Source: Bursaphelenchus xylophilus (Eukaryota; Nematoda; Chromadorea; Rhabditida; Aphelenchoididae). Taken from it: 64,000 nt of DNA. The translations under genes were made by a program, and so were the position numbers. The stretch lies in assembly GCA_904066235.2 (NCBI GenBank), contig CAJFCV020000005.1, forward strand, positions 2,480,001 to 2,544,000. The letters run 5' to 3'. The notes below the pieces were generated by a model, which was not told the DNA's origin, did no database searches, and was given only the letters and a program-made list of their open reading frames with translations. Shown in pieces: positions 1 through 11,811 of this stretch. How positions within the stretch are numbered: the first letter of the stretch is position 1; the number at the start of each line of letters is the position of its first letter.

Positions 1-1
1 G

Positions 2-100
2 ATGTTCCCCCCAATGGCGGAAGCTCCTGAAACTAAAGTAGTAAAAAGTAGCGCGGATGTGCTGGCCAAGTTCTTTGGAGGTACTATGAGATGGTTTTGA
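2..100 (+). CDS. Possible 3' end of an unknown gene (partial)
   Basis: An open frame runs from the window edge to a TGA at 98-100 and encodes about 32 residues ending GGTMRWF. The composition (Glu, Lys, Ala, Val) looks more protein-like than the surrounding AT-rich DNA, and an AATAAATAAA stretch lies near 275, which could serve as a polyadenylation signal. The frame contains Met codons, but the true exon start is probably outside the window. No family is recognisable in so short a tail, and a chance open frame cannot be excluded. Confidence 0.25.
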   Translation: MFPPMAEAPETKVVKSSADVLAKFFGGTMRWF

Positions 101-470
101 GAGAGGCCGGGCGATTGAGTTGAAGGGTTTTTTGGAAGTTCATTGGGACTGGGCAAAATCGCGGTTGTGGGTCAGGGGTACACTAATTGTAAGGGGAAAG
201 CGGACATAGGGTAGTTGGTATGGCCCTTAGACAGAGGTCGGCAAAAAAATGAACAGGAGAAGGGGGTATATTGAATAAATAAATGTTTTTAAACCGTGGG
301 GACTAATTCTACTTGAGGTGTAATAAGTCAAGTTCTGTCATCTGCTATACGTAAGGGGGTCTATGCTTAGTGGTTGATCTCGAATTCGCCATGGAAAACC
401 GCCGTCAGGTCAGGGAGGCAAATCATGACTCGAGGGAGCAGTCCAAGGGGGCCCGAAATATATAAATACG
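101..470. other. Intergenic, no gene seen
   Basis: Moderately GC-rich DNA with no convincing ORF, RNA gene or repeat. It may include the 3' UTR of the gene ending at 100. Confidence 0.4.
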
Positions 471-731
471 TACAGTCACCGCCCTGATCCAGCGGCAAGA
501 AACGTACCATTTTGGATCCAGGAAGTATCAAAAATGTGGAAAAATGTTTCTCTCTCCAATTAAAAAAAAAGTTCGTTTTGAATGGCGCGCCCTTCCCCTC
601 ACGAAAAAATGCGAGCGCGCTTTTGAAGTTGGAGTTTTTTCACTTGGAGAGGGAAGTATTTTGCCACATTTTTGATGCTTCCTGCATCCAAAATGGTACA
701 TTTTTGCCATTAGATCGGATCCGTGATTGTA
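471..731. mobile_element. Family A foldback MITE, copy 1
   Basis: A palindromic element with ends TACAGTCACC and GTGATTGTA. The subterminal block CTGATCCAGCGGCAAGAAACG recurs inverted at the right end. It belongs to the family seen at 7282, 19353, 20521, 20876, 25422, 27371, 28875, 33749, 41627, 59216 and 60719. A 89-aa frame across it is repeat-derived. Confidence 0.8.
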
Positions 732-888
732 TACGAAAAATTCCTACCCGGTTTGAAGTGTTGGTCGCCAAATCACAGTAGAGCTATCCAATTCAATTCA
801 ATTTATTTCACTAATCACATGTAAAAATCATGGAGTGAATCAGTATGGTTTCTATTGTCCAGTCAACGCAACATCCTTCCGTCGGTGG

Positions 889-1254
889 CTATAGTGCTTT
901 GGTCCTTCTTATCCTGGGGCGTCCGAGCGGGTGTGTGTAGGAGGTGTCCATTCTAGTAGCATCACTACCAGAACTGAACAGTACATATCCCGAGATTAGC
1001 TCCACCGTTTCCTTTTTCCAGCGATTTCTCGAACTGCTCCAACTTCCCCTCGCTTCGAATTGATCAACATTGACTGTACCAACTCGAAATCCAATACGAT
1101 TGATGGCTACTGTCCCAGGCAAAGCCCTTTGTGCCCGCGACGGCATGAGTGGACAGGAAAAACCGACCGCTCTCCGAGTAGAGCTAAAATCCTCTAAAAT
1201 TGTTTGTGACATTCTTTGAATTCGATCAATGCAAAGTGTGTTATTTGAAGTCAT
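889..1254 (-). CDS. Doubtful single-exon ORF, unknown
   Basis: A 121-residue frame on the minus strand ends just before an AATAAA (reverse of TTTATT near 804). The translation is rich in Arg and Ser and shows no signal peptide or family I recognise. It could be the last exon of a minus-strand gene: reverse-strand TTTTAG acceptors lie inside it near 1190. It could also be a fortuitous frame in an intergenic stretch. No neighbour supports it. Confidence 0.15.
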   Translation of the reverse strand: MTSNNTLCIDRIQRMSQTILEDFSSTRRAVGFSCPLMPSRAQRALPGTVAINRIGFRVGTVNVDQFEARGSWSSSRNRWKKETVELISGYVLFSSGSDATRMDTSYTHPLGRPRIRRTKAL

Positions 1255-1777
1255 CCTGTGCGCATTTTACAGTAATATTATCCAACATTCCTCTATCCCG
1301 GAAATTTATTTACAGTTTCGAACGCGGAAATGCGCTTATGTTCGTCGCCCTTTTGACTAGCCTACTTTTCGCCGTGCCCTATCGCTAACCGGATTCCGGG
1401 TGTTATTGAGTTTGCGAGGACAAAAGAAATTTCATTTTGTGTAAATCTCGTTGCTTTTTTCGTTGATTGGACCTAATCTGTTGGTGGGGGAAAATTCGTT
1501 ACACTTGTTGAAGAATGTTATATGGGACTAGTCGGTGGTGTGTTTTGTTTTGACGCCGAAATAAGTTCATTGTCGTGTTTTTAGGCCAGGTCCTAATATG
1601 GAAGCCTTATCTGTCTTTCAGACAGGGCAGATTTGCTTCAAATCTTGCATAAGTAGTCTGCATGGTGTTATTAACAGTGACCAACACTGAATTTTATAAG
1701 ACCAAAAGCGCAATGCTCAGTCTGCTTTTTCCAAATCAAACACTTCTTTTGTATGACAAGCTCTTCTCATTTTGCTA

Positions 1778-2228
1778 ACAGGGGAAGTACTCCAAGTGCG
1801 ACGCTCAGATTTTGATGAAACTTGGCACAAATTTAGAATATTTTTTTCTAAAATATCTGCGAGACTCCTAGCCTGCGCTTTGCAGAAACAACCGAGATTT
1901 TTAGATCGAAAGTGGGTGAAAATTTGGCACTTTTTTGCCGAATTTCGGCACGAAAATTTTTATGCCTATTTCTACTATAGAGGGTAACATTTCCACAAAA
2001 AATCATTTTTTTCCGCACGAAGCAAGCAAAGTTATGATCAAAAAGTGTTTTCTCGCTGACCGCTCTCCGCGTTTAGCGTACTCGCTCGGCGGCAAAGATC
2101 GCTCCATATCTCGGCGGCGCTTACAAAACGCGAGCTAAAACTTTCAGGAATTGATATTTAGTTCATGTCCGACGTGTGTGCAAAATTTAAAGAAAATCTG
2201 AGCGTCGCACTTGGGGTACTTCCCTTGT
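1778..2228. mobile_element. Family B foldback MITE, copy 1
   Basis: A long palindrome. The left end reads GGGAAGTACTCCAAGTGCGA and the right end is its complement, TCGCACTTGGGGTACTTCCC. The arms pair over about 200 bases each. Family members recur at 21388, 27297, 37812 and 39686, with partial copies elsewhere. Confidence 0.85.
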
Positions 2229-2339
2229 AAGCTGCTACGCAAAAAAAAGCTGAATATCTCGGCTGTAACTGCAAAGCTTTAGCAAAGATCCACAGGAATT
2301 TCCGTGTAGATTAGAGACTCCAAGTTGGCAAAACTTCAA

Positions 2340-2462
2340 GAAAATTTCGGTGATCTTGCTCTAGGCATTTCTCTTTTTTTTTTGTTCAATATTGACCTAA
2401 AATAATCTTTTAAAAATAATCTTTTATTTTAGGTCTATATTGAACAAAAAAAAAACGCAAAC
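2340..2462. repeat. Small inverted repeat
   Basis: Two arms containing TTGTTCAATATTGACCTAAA and the complementary TTTAGGTCTATATTGAACAA form a hairpin with an AT-rich loop. Confidence 0.7.
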
Positions 2463-3770
2463 TATCTTCCTCTCATTATCCAATATCTTCCCCTCAAATT
2501 TTGCTTCCGACTTTTGGACCCTCGTTAGAATCCTAGATGACATTTCTCCCTCAATGGCACCAAACCCATCACGTCATTCTAGTTTTAGGAATTTTTAACT
2601 CCCACCCTCAACACTGGAGATGTTCCGTTTCCAAGTTTTCGGACAAAAAATTGACTTCGGGAACGTTTTATGAGTGAAAAGTTTGCTATTAGTAATTCAG
2701 TAATTACAGGAAGATGAATGAAATATTACGTTTTTTCGCATAGATTATGGGCAAAAACGTTCTGGATGTTCATTGCTCTTCTCTTGGTAGGGCAATTTAT
2801 GCTTTCTGATAGTAAAATTTATTGCTGTTTCCCTAGACATTAAAAAAATAAATAAAATCCTCAATTTAATATTTTTCGGGGTTTTTTTTATTTTATTATT
2901 ACAAAAAATCGTTCATCAAAAAACATCAAACTCAAAACTAAAATATTTAACTGACTTATTGTTTATTATTAAATTGATTTTTTAATTTTTTGCACTTCAT
3001 TTTTTCAAATTAAATTTAACTTCGAAAAAAGTCATTCAATTAACATAATTTCTATTTTTAAATTGGTTGCTTTAATGTTAACTTTACTTACTTTGCATGT
3101 TGTTATAAAGGTCACAACTTTTGGAAAATAAAAAAAATAAAAGAATTTTTAGTATCCAATAATACTAAAAAAATAAAATTTTCCACTGGATTTGAACTTT
3201 ATCTTTAATCAAATAAAAATAAATTTACTTTTTATAATTTTCCCATTTTTCAATTTTTTGATTAATTTACTTTTATTTATTTCGCGTTATTTTATTTTGG
3301 CTTCATTCCAAAATTTTATTACAGTAACCTGAACTTTCAGCTAATCTTCAATGTCCATCGCAAAGCCTTAAAATTTTCTCTTCGGGATTATAATCTTTTT
3401 ATGTAAGTTTTCCCGCATATATAACTATTTTCGGCTTTCCCTGGGAATGTAATCCAAAATAAAAAAAATAGAAAACAACCTTGATAATTTATGAATTCCC
3501 GGGTCAAAAAAAACTAAAATTTTTGAAATGAAAAAATGCTTTTTACTTTTTTTATTCTTTTTTACTTTTTTTTATTTTTTAACAAATAAAATATTTGCAA
3601 ACATTTCTCCTAAAAATAGCCGGCTATAAAACAAAAAAAATCGTTTGACTTGCAACATTGACAAGACCTGTCAATTTTACAGAGTTAAATTAAAATCGTC
3701 TTTTTTAAATGAAAAAACAATTTTTTTGAATTTTCGAAAAAAATATTGTCTTTATTTTCAGCACATACAA
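2463..3770. promoter_or_regulatory. AT-rich upstream region of the glb-33-type gene
   Basis: No coding potential was seen. The segment 2820-3760 is extremely AT-rich with long A and T runs. A strong 3' splice site (TTTATTTTCAG, ending 3761) lies ten bases before the start codon, so the message may be trans-spliced or carry a 5' UTR intron. Promoter elements cannot be defined by eye. Confidence 0.35.
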
Positions 3771-6700
3771 ATGTCGGTTACCCTGGACAATATCACTTAT
3801 CCCGAATGCCCGCCACAGCCCCCACCAGTCTCAATAGGATATGCGTAAGTTGTGAAAAGGGAAAAATAAAATAAAAAAAGCAAAAAATGAAGTCTATTTT
3901 TTATAAAAAAAAATTTTTTGGATATTTATTTTTTTATTATAATTTAGGAATAGTTTTGGTCTCTAAATATGTTTTTCTTTTTTAGGAACTTTTTACTATT
4001 TTTTTACCTCGTTGAGCAATTTTGATTTTTTCAATATTTTTTTTTATTTTTTCAAAAGCGGTTTATTTATTTTTTATTATTTTTTCGTTAAGCAATTTTT
4101 ATTTTTTTATTTATTTATTTTTTTTTTTGATTTTTTAAATTATTCTGTGTTATTTTTAAATACCGTATTTTACCCAAAAACATTTTTCAGAATATTCAGT
4201 CAATTTGTCAACGGCTTCCTCACTTCAATATGCGTTGCCGTCGGCACCGTCGGCAATTTCTATTCGGTTCGCTCGATAAAACTGTCGAATTTCGATAAAA
4301 ATTCGAATCGCGGTGTCACGCTGGCCTTCTCGATTGTCACGCTGGCCATCTGGGACTCGATCCTTCTATGGTTCGCCTTCTTTTACTACGGTTTCAAGAA
4401 CCTGGTGCACGCGGAATACTTGAGTTTTGTCAACATTTTCACGCCTTATATGCATGGCTGCTCGCAAGTCGCGAATACGGCGTCGGTAGGTTTGGAATGG
4501 GACCTTCCCTCAGGCATTTTTTCAAACAATTTTTAAAAAATTTTGATTTTTCTTTTTTTTTTTGAAATTTTTTCATTTAAAAACCCCAAAATTTCATCTC
4601 AAATTTTTTGATTTCAGATCTGGTGTGTTGTTGCAATAACAGTCCAACGGTATTGGGCGACCCGAGACCCTTTTCGGACCACGCGATGGCTTCTTCACAT
4701 AACCTCGGCGGAATTAAAAGAGTATGCCCCGATTCGGTCGTCATTACGGTAGGCGGAGAATGGTTGAACCTGTCCTTGGCTTATGTCCTCGCTGTCGTTT
4801 CTTACTGTAATTTCGAGTGCTTTCGCGAAAATGAGCGCTATTTTTTCGGAGGGTTCCTCTAACAACTTTTGTTTCGTTTTTCTAAATTTTTTTTGAAAAT
4901 TTTAATGTCAGTTTGGCTTCTGGATAACGACTTAAAATTAGAATTTTTGTTTATTTTCAAAAAAATCAAAAAATCTTTCAAAGTGGACGTTTTATACGAT
5001 GAAACATGTTTAAGCATGTTTCATAGTATAAAATGTCACTCTCTTTTAATTTTACGTACGTTGTCAACGTAGGCCTGACCAGTAACTGCAAACATTAACT
5101 TTCGCTTCGAGGGTGACATTTTATACGACAAAACATGTTCAGATATTTTTCATCGTATAAAATGTCACTTCCCTAAAATTTTGTGCACATGCTGTAAATA
5201 GGCCATAAATCAATCTTTTTCAATTTTAAGCTGACCTTTGCACCAGAGAAAAGATATTCAACAATCTTTATTACGAGAGAGTACGCAAATTTAGGAGTCG
5301 GCCAGACAAAAAATATTCGTGCTTTGTTATCCAGATGTTTAACTCTATCCATTTCCCTTGAACCCATTCCGATTATTTGTATGTTTCAGCCATTTTTCCG
5401 CTTGCCGTGCTGACGTTTGGTTTTTACCCAAGTTTTTTTTTACTTTGATTTTCACTATTTTTGGCTTTGTTTGCAATTTTTGGCTACGCTTTCTGATACC
5501 ACATTGGTTGGCAAGCTTTGCTAACTTCGCTGACACCTATTTTGTGCTTTTTTGAGGAAAAAAATTATATTATCCATAATAAATTTATCTTGGATAATAT
5601 GAATTTTCAAAAAATTTTACAAAATTTTTCGCCCAAACATGAAAGTTTTGCCCCAGTTTGCAGTGAAAGCAATGTAAAACATTTGCCGGAACGTATTTTA
5701 CCATAAAATCTTACTTTCAGACATCATCGAGCATTAATAAATTCGTTTCGAGGGGATCGACGCAAATCTTCCTCGTTCTATTTCTGCACAATGTATCGAA
5801 AACAGCTGGCAATGCCGCTGGCATTGAGTTTTCTGGCCATTTTTGTGAACATCCCGGCGTTTTTTGAGGTCACAACCATAACTTGCTACAGGATATTGAC
5901 GAAAAGGGTGGTTTATGTGGTAAGCTTCTTAAAAGAAAGAAATGGGGAAAAACTTTTTTTCTATTTGGCTATTTGGCACAGTTTATGAAAATTCCTTAAA
6001 GTGACATTTTATACGACAAAACTCGTCTAGACATCTTTCATCGTATAAAATATCGCTTTCTCAAATTTTGCATATGCTAGCTGCAGAAGTACACTTTAAA
6101 ATTCAAAATGTGACTTTCGATTTCCTAAAAAAGTCGAATTTTCTATTGAAGGAGACATTTTATACGACAAAACTTGTCCAGACATCTTTCATGGTATAAA
6201 ATGTATTTTCCTCCAAATTTTGCATATATTCTGTGCAGAAATCCGTTATTGAAATTCTAATTTTGGCTTCCACTTCCTAAAAGTCTAGTTTTCTCTTCAA
6301 GGAGACATTTTATACGACAAAACTTGTCCAGACGTCTTTCATCGTATAAAATGTCACTTCATTCAAAATTCCCATATTTTTTCTAGAAATCTTCTGGCTT
6401 TAGCTTAGACTCTTGCACTGCTAATTAGAAAATCTGATTAGCTCTCGGAGACGACATTTTATACGACTAAATTTTCCTAGACATGTTTCATCGTATAAAA
6501 CGGCACTTTTTCAAATTTAAGATCGTCTGCGCAATATTTAGTTGGTAAAATACGTTTTTCATTGTTGACCTTTTCTAAAATCGACATATTTGTAGCTAAA
6601 AATCTCGGGGATGCGTCTCAGCCCCATCTACACACTATGGTACAAGGTTGTGTTCCGGATGCTGATCACAACTTGCGGTCCAAACATTTGCATATTACTG

Positions 6701-9700
6701 TTGACAATACGAACGGTTATGTTGTTACGGGGCTCCACAAAAAGTCGACGGCATTTATTCCAAATGAGCGACTCGTTAATCGACCGGTATTCCTCAAAGT
6801 AAGCATTTGCGCCATTTTTTGGACAAAAAATTAGATTTTTTTCACTTAATTTGCAATTTTTGCAGAGCAACAATGCTGACAATGATCTCAATTATGTTGG
6901 TGGTGAAATTTCTGGCCTTCCGGAGTCTATCTTTCATGGTGAGTTTGTAAAATACGGTCCTTGTTTAAACGTTTTCATAAAAAAAAATGTCAAGCATAAT
7001 AAAAAACGCCTAATTCCCATGATTTTAGCTGGATATTTGGGAGCTGTTGTTCGGATTCGGCGAGAATATCCGTGTTTTCGTCTACCTAGTCGACCTCTCC
7101 AATATTATGATCCTGTTGAACAGCTCGACAAACTGTTTTATTATTTTTTGGTGCTCAAAATGGCTGCAGGAAAAGATTGTGCAACGGAATACGTTGAAAA
7201 GAGAGAAACTGATTTGTGGAGAAGGGTAAGCTACTACTGCTTAGTAATTCGTAATTTTGCATTAAAAATGTCTTAACATTGTACAGCGGACCTGATAAAT
7301 TGGCAAAAAATGTACCATTTTGGATCCGGGAAGTATCAAAAATGCGGCAAAGTGCTTCCCTCTCCAAGTGAAAAAACTCCGATTTCAAAAGCACTTTTTA
7401 TGAGGGAAAGGGCGCGCATTTCAAAACGAAGTTTTTTTCTTGTAGTGGGAGGTATTTTGCCACATTTTTAATACTTCCCGAATGCAAAATTATAAGTTTT
7501 TTGCCAATGGATCAGGTCCCTCGCTGTACAGTAAAAACTCGGTATAACAAATCGCTAGGATCAAAAAATGTATTTGCCATAGAAATATTTTGTTGTATGG
7601 AAGTTTAACTGCAAGTATAGTGTCTATCGTAGGCTAAAAAATTTTAAGAAAAAGGGGTTTTTCCGCTTGAAATTGACAAGGGTGACTAAAAAAATCAACT
7701 TTTCTATGGCTGGCCGATCAATTTTCTTGGCTGTCTCATCTGCAAAGGTTGTTGAATATCTCAGCTGACTTTGCAACGCGCTAGCTAAAATTTTCAAGAA
7801 TTGATCTGCGAGCTAGGCCCAGTATCTGTACAAATTTTGACAAAAATCTGAGCCTTGGAACACTTCACTTGCTAGTTTTTTCAAAAATTTTGGGCCGTAG
7901 CTTATCGTTAGATACTTTACTTTGTATAATAACTTCATTTTTTCCAATTTTTTACTCTTTCCTTGTGATTTTTTGGGCACTCCACAACATATCTCGTATT
8001 TTACAAATCCTTCAAAAACCACTTCACTTACAAACCCATTTTTTTAGCAACTGGTTCGCCTCCATGGACCGAATAAACCTCCTCCACAAATCCTGGCGCC
8101 AACTCGTCTCGCACACTCACGATCAAGTTGGCCAACGAGTCCTCTACGCCATGCTGATCGGGAATCCACAAGTCTTCTCGATGTTCCGACAGATCTGCAA
8201 GTCCTCGGAGACCGGCACTCCCGTCCAGTGCAACCGCAACAAACGGGTGGTCCGCCTCACCTCCTCGGCACGGATGCCAACCTCTCCGTCGATGGATTGG
8301 GACCCGTTGGGTCGCCTCCATCCCGAGAGTATCTCCATTTCGGCGACTGTGAACGAGACGATCGACGACCGGTATCGTCATTCGCCGAAGCCGGTGCAAA
8401 TCGTGGTCCCGATTATGAAACAGGACGAGGGAGAGGTGTTCGCGTCCGCCGAGGACCTGCTCAACATTCCAAGCACGTCGTCGGAGGGCGAAAACACTGT
8501 CAGGTTTCTGCTGGATGCGGAAACAGTCCGGCAGACGGCTTCGCCGAGGTAAGAGGAGCATAAGTTATGAGAAATAGCAGGCTTTTAAAACTATGACAAA
8601 AAAATTAAAACCCAGCGAAATTAGAGGGCCAAAAAGGCTTAAAAATGTCATAACTGAAAGCTCAACCCATCAATTTCCTTAAAATTTCGCATAGACCTTC
8701 TACATAGCCCACGTATCAATCACTAAAACTTCTGGCGCATTTTATAGCCCAGCAGCTGAGATTTTGAACAATTTTTTCTCAAAGACACCAAAAAATCATT
8801 TTCATTTTTTTCATTGTTCCACTGAATATACGTATTGGCATGAATTAGCCGAGTTCCATTTGGTTGTTGACCCATAAGGAAGGGGTATCAGTTTGCAAAA
8901 TAAATATGCGATTGGGAGCTTGAGTACACAAAACTTTTTTGTTTATAATAATATTATAATATAGTTTACGGTAGTCTACAAGGCTTAGGGGAGTTTCTGA
9001 GGCGTATATAAACAGATAAGATATCCATTTGCTATTTACGAAGACGACAGACCAATTTTTCGATTTTTTATTTTGAACATGTTTCATCGTATAAACTGTC
9101 ACCTTTGCAAAAAAGTGTTTGAGAAATGCCAGAAAACGTCTTTGTCGGCGTATTTTACCTATAGTATGTTGACAATATCGTTTCTTGATATTTAATCCCA
9201 GACATCTTTCATCGTATAAGATGTCATTTTGGCGGTAAATGGCCCGTATGTGCCGGGAAAGACATTAAAATAGCTTAGGGAGTAATGGTAATTTATTTCT
9301 GACAGTTAGTTACTCAAAAAGTTTCATTTTTTTGCTGAAAAAATCATTAAAAATCATTTTGAAATTATAAAATCCCAAAATTTCAGACCCTCATCCCCAG
9401 CCAGCACAACATGTTCAACGTCCTCCAAATCCCACAATCATCATAAAAAGATGAAAAAGTCCAATTCCGCCGTTCCCGTGGAGTCGCAAGTCAAGTACTA
9501 CTCCTGCCCGATGACCGACGAGGAGCGCAAAGAAAAGCCGGTCGAGATTTTGATGAATCGACAATTCAACAAGATCTCCGAGCAAATCACCACCTTCATC
9601 GACGACACCATCCAGGACATGCGAAAAGGAACGTCGGAGGCCGAGGTCTCGCAGAGCATCCGCAAGTTGGGCGACTTGCACTACGAAAAGGGGATTTTGA

Positions 9701-10517
9701 TCCCGCCCACGGCCTGGAGGGACTTCAAACAGAGCATTTTCAAGGGCTTGGAGGAGTGCAGTTATAATAATGAGCATGTAAGAGACTTGAAAAAAGTGAT
9801 GCAAAGGGAATAGAGGTGAAAAATTGAAAAGTAAAAAAATGGAAGTAAAAAATTTAAAATTTGAAAATCTCGAAACCTGAGGCTCCGATTTTGCCCAAAT
9901 TTGGAATATTTCATCTAAATGGACTTCAGATAAATCACTGAAATTTTCAGCTCAGGCTTTGCTTTCTTAGCCGAGATATTCAACAATCTTTTTTGAGAGA
10001 GAGAGCATAAAAATGAGGAGAGACAAGCAGAGAAAAAAAAACAATTTTTGGCTCTATCAAATTTCCAATGAAAATTTTGATTTTGTAGTAGAAATATTAT
10101 ATACTTAACTCTTTTAATTAAGGTACAAAATGACAAAAAAAAATAAAATTTTTCGAAATTTTTGATTAAAAATTGTCATGATTTTCCAAAAAAACTTGAT
10201 CTAAAAGACTCGAAAATACGTTCAAAAAATCCTGTACAGTTTTCTTAATATCCAAGGGATCCAAGGAACAAAATACCTCAGTGACTTTTTTCGTATTTTA
10301 CCTTGATCAGCCTGCCCTAAACTTTGCCCTAATCCTTCAAAACCTCTCCTTTTTCCAGGAGCGCCGTCTCGTAATGGAGACCTGGAACTCCTTCATCGCC
10401 ATGTTCATCCGCGAAATGAAACTCTCCATGCTGGGTGCGAGCAATAATGGGACTCAGCCGAACGTGCATCACAAATTCTCCACAGTCAGCCAATGTGGGA
10501 ACTTTGAGAGAAGATGA
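3771..10517 (+). CDS. glb-33: GLB-33-type chimera: neuropeptide-receptor-like 7TM domain fused to a globin
   Basis: Exons 3771-3844, 4191-4485, 4618-4748, 5721-5919, 6596-6798, 6866-6938, 7029-7225, 8048-8548, 9387-9777 and 10359-10517 join to 740 residues. The N-terminal ~390 residues form a rhodopsin-type 7TM domain: TM1 GTVGNFYS, TM3 end IWCVVAITVQRYWATRDPF (QRY replaces DRY), TM7 VDLSNIMILLNSSTNCF, like FMRFamide receptors. Exon 7 ends in phase 2 and joins the globin exon in frame. The globin part has helix A (LLHKSW) and helix B/C (GNPQVFSMF). A ~150-residue Ser/Pro/His-rich insertion follows, then helix E and the proximal-His motif LGDLHYEKGI. C. elegans GLB-33 is known to have this domain order, with a cytoplasmic globin. 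If the exon 7 donor is not used, a stop at 7227-7229 gives a receptor alone. Introns carry hairpin repeats and MITEs A2 and B2. Confidence 0.8.
4984..5170. repeat. Two family D hairpins (intron 3)
   Basis: Two ~58-base inverted repeats, at about 4984-5041 and 5113-5170. Each has outer arms ATTTTATACGA / TCGTATAAAATGTCACT and an AACATGTT-like centre. Diverged single arms also occur at 9070-9104, 9201-9228, 10795-10821 and 61894-61912. Confidence 0.75.
5999..6509. repeat. Tandem array of four family D hairpins (intron 4)
   Basis: Hairpins near 5999, 6150, 6301 and 6451 show arms GACATTTTATACGACAAAAC and TTTCATCGTATAAAATGTC. Spacing is close to 151 bases each time, and the intervening sequence is related, so this is a tandem repeat with a palindrome in every unit. 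Confidence 0.8.
7282..7528. mobile_element. Family A foldback MITE, copy 2
   Basis: Ends are TACAGCGGACCTGAT and CAGGTCCCTCGCTGTA. It lies in intron 7 of the glb-33-type gene, directly after the alternative stop. Confidence 0.8.
7705..7873. mobile_element. Family B MITE, degenerate right half
   Basis: The segment resembles the right arm of family B: a GAATATCTC block, GCTAAAATTTTCAAGAATTG, then AAAAATCTGAG before CACTTCACTTGC. No left end is recognisable. It lies in intron 7 of the glb-33-type gene. Confidence 0.5.
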
Positions 10518-11270
10518 AAAAACCAGACGTCGTACAAAGAATTACGGTAATCTACGGGTATAACCTATGTTTTTCTCGAATCTACGGGCTAATAATTGGA
10601 CTTTTATTGTTCATCCACTTCAAGTTTGTCGTTGAGCTTATTAATTTTGAGATTTTTATATTGTACTAGGTATTGATGTAAGAATTGGGTGTATTTCGGC
10701 GCAGAAATTTTTCTAACGCTTCGTTTTATTTTTCCTTGTCCTAAAATTCCGTCCAACACATTTTTTAACGATTTTTGAAATTTAAATCTTTGGACATGTT
10801 TCATCGTATAACATGTCACTTTTGCAAATAATGACAGGAAAGTGCCGCAGACACCTGACCAGTGCCACGTAGAGTTCTAATACACCCATTTTTACATTTT
10901 TCTTACTGTAATTTCCCTTATTTTACACTGTAAAACCCAGCTCACTCACTACTTTCCTCAATTGAAATTTGATACTCAACTGATCTTTCTTCCCCCCGAA
11001 TTCTTGTGATTGAAGAAACAAAAAAGAAAGTGTATATAATTTTCCCTCGTTATTCTTGGTTAATAAATTGAAGTAAATTTTTGGAAATTGAATTTTCGAA
11101 CGCAGTGAAAACGAAAAATTGGGAAATACAAACTGACCCGACCGGCATAGAAGAGCTTGCTCAAACGCACTTGATTCCCCACCGTGACTGGAGAGATTTT
11201 GGTGGACGGGAAGATGGCTGTGTCCTGAAAGGAATTACTATGCAATAAAAAAATTTTTCATGCATAATAT

Positions 11271-11417
11271 CAGTATGTCGGGAAAATAATGAGCATCCTG
11301 TCGCTTGGAAAATCGCCGCCGAGAAAATTAATTGTGTCGCGGCAAAATCAAATTGGTTTTCACTTCAGCGACACAATTGGCGGGAAAATATTGTGCTCAT
11401 TATTTTCCCGACAGACG
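11271..11417. mobile_element. Family C MITE, copy 1
   Basis: Ends are TGTCGGGAAAATAATGAGC and GCTCATTATTTTCCCGACAG, with a GCGGCAAAATCAAATTG interior. It lies between exons 3 and 2 of the amnionless-like gene. Confidence 0.85.
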
Positions 11418-11811
11418 GATAAGTATAACCAATAAATTTTTTGGTCCCTCCGCCACTGTAGAAAAAGAGGCCAAAAAGGCAAGAAATCGCGAACTTACAT
11501 CCGAACTTGGCACTCTTTCCGCATGGATTTTCGGATGCCTCACCGGCCTTCCCAATAAATCGATCTGTCTCCAATTGCGGTAATCAAAGAATGCCGGAGC
11601 CGGCTCTTTCTTTACAATCGCATCTTCAACTCCATAATTCTTGTCGCATTGCCAAGACCCTTTTTTGTCTCCAATGGAGGCTTTGGAGCCAAAATAAATG
11701 ACTCCATTTTCTTGGAAATAGATGGAACTGGCCTGGAATAGAAAGTATTTGAGGAGTGGTCGTATTTTAAAATTTAAAATTTTCTGGGCTATGAATTTCT
11801 GTACAACTATT

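Noticed and set aside
5999..6509. CRISPR-like regular spacing of repeats
   Set aside because: The units are eukaryotic intronic palindromes with related spacers; no cas genes.
7029..8548. Receptor and globin as two separate genes in an operon
   Set aside because: The in-phase junction and the known GLB-33 domain order favour one gene; kept only as an alternative.
8028..8561. 177-aa minus-strand ORF opposite the globin exon
   Set aside because: It is the antisense shadow of a GC-richer coding exon.
10604..10819. Minus-strand ORF as a last exon of the amnionless-like gene
   Set aside because: Its start lies in a family D hairpin arm and the sequence lacks transmembrane or family features.
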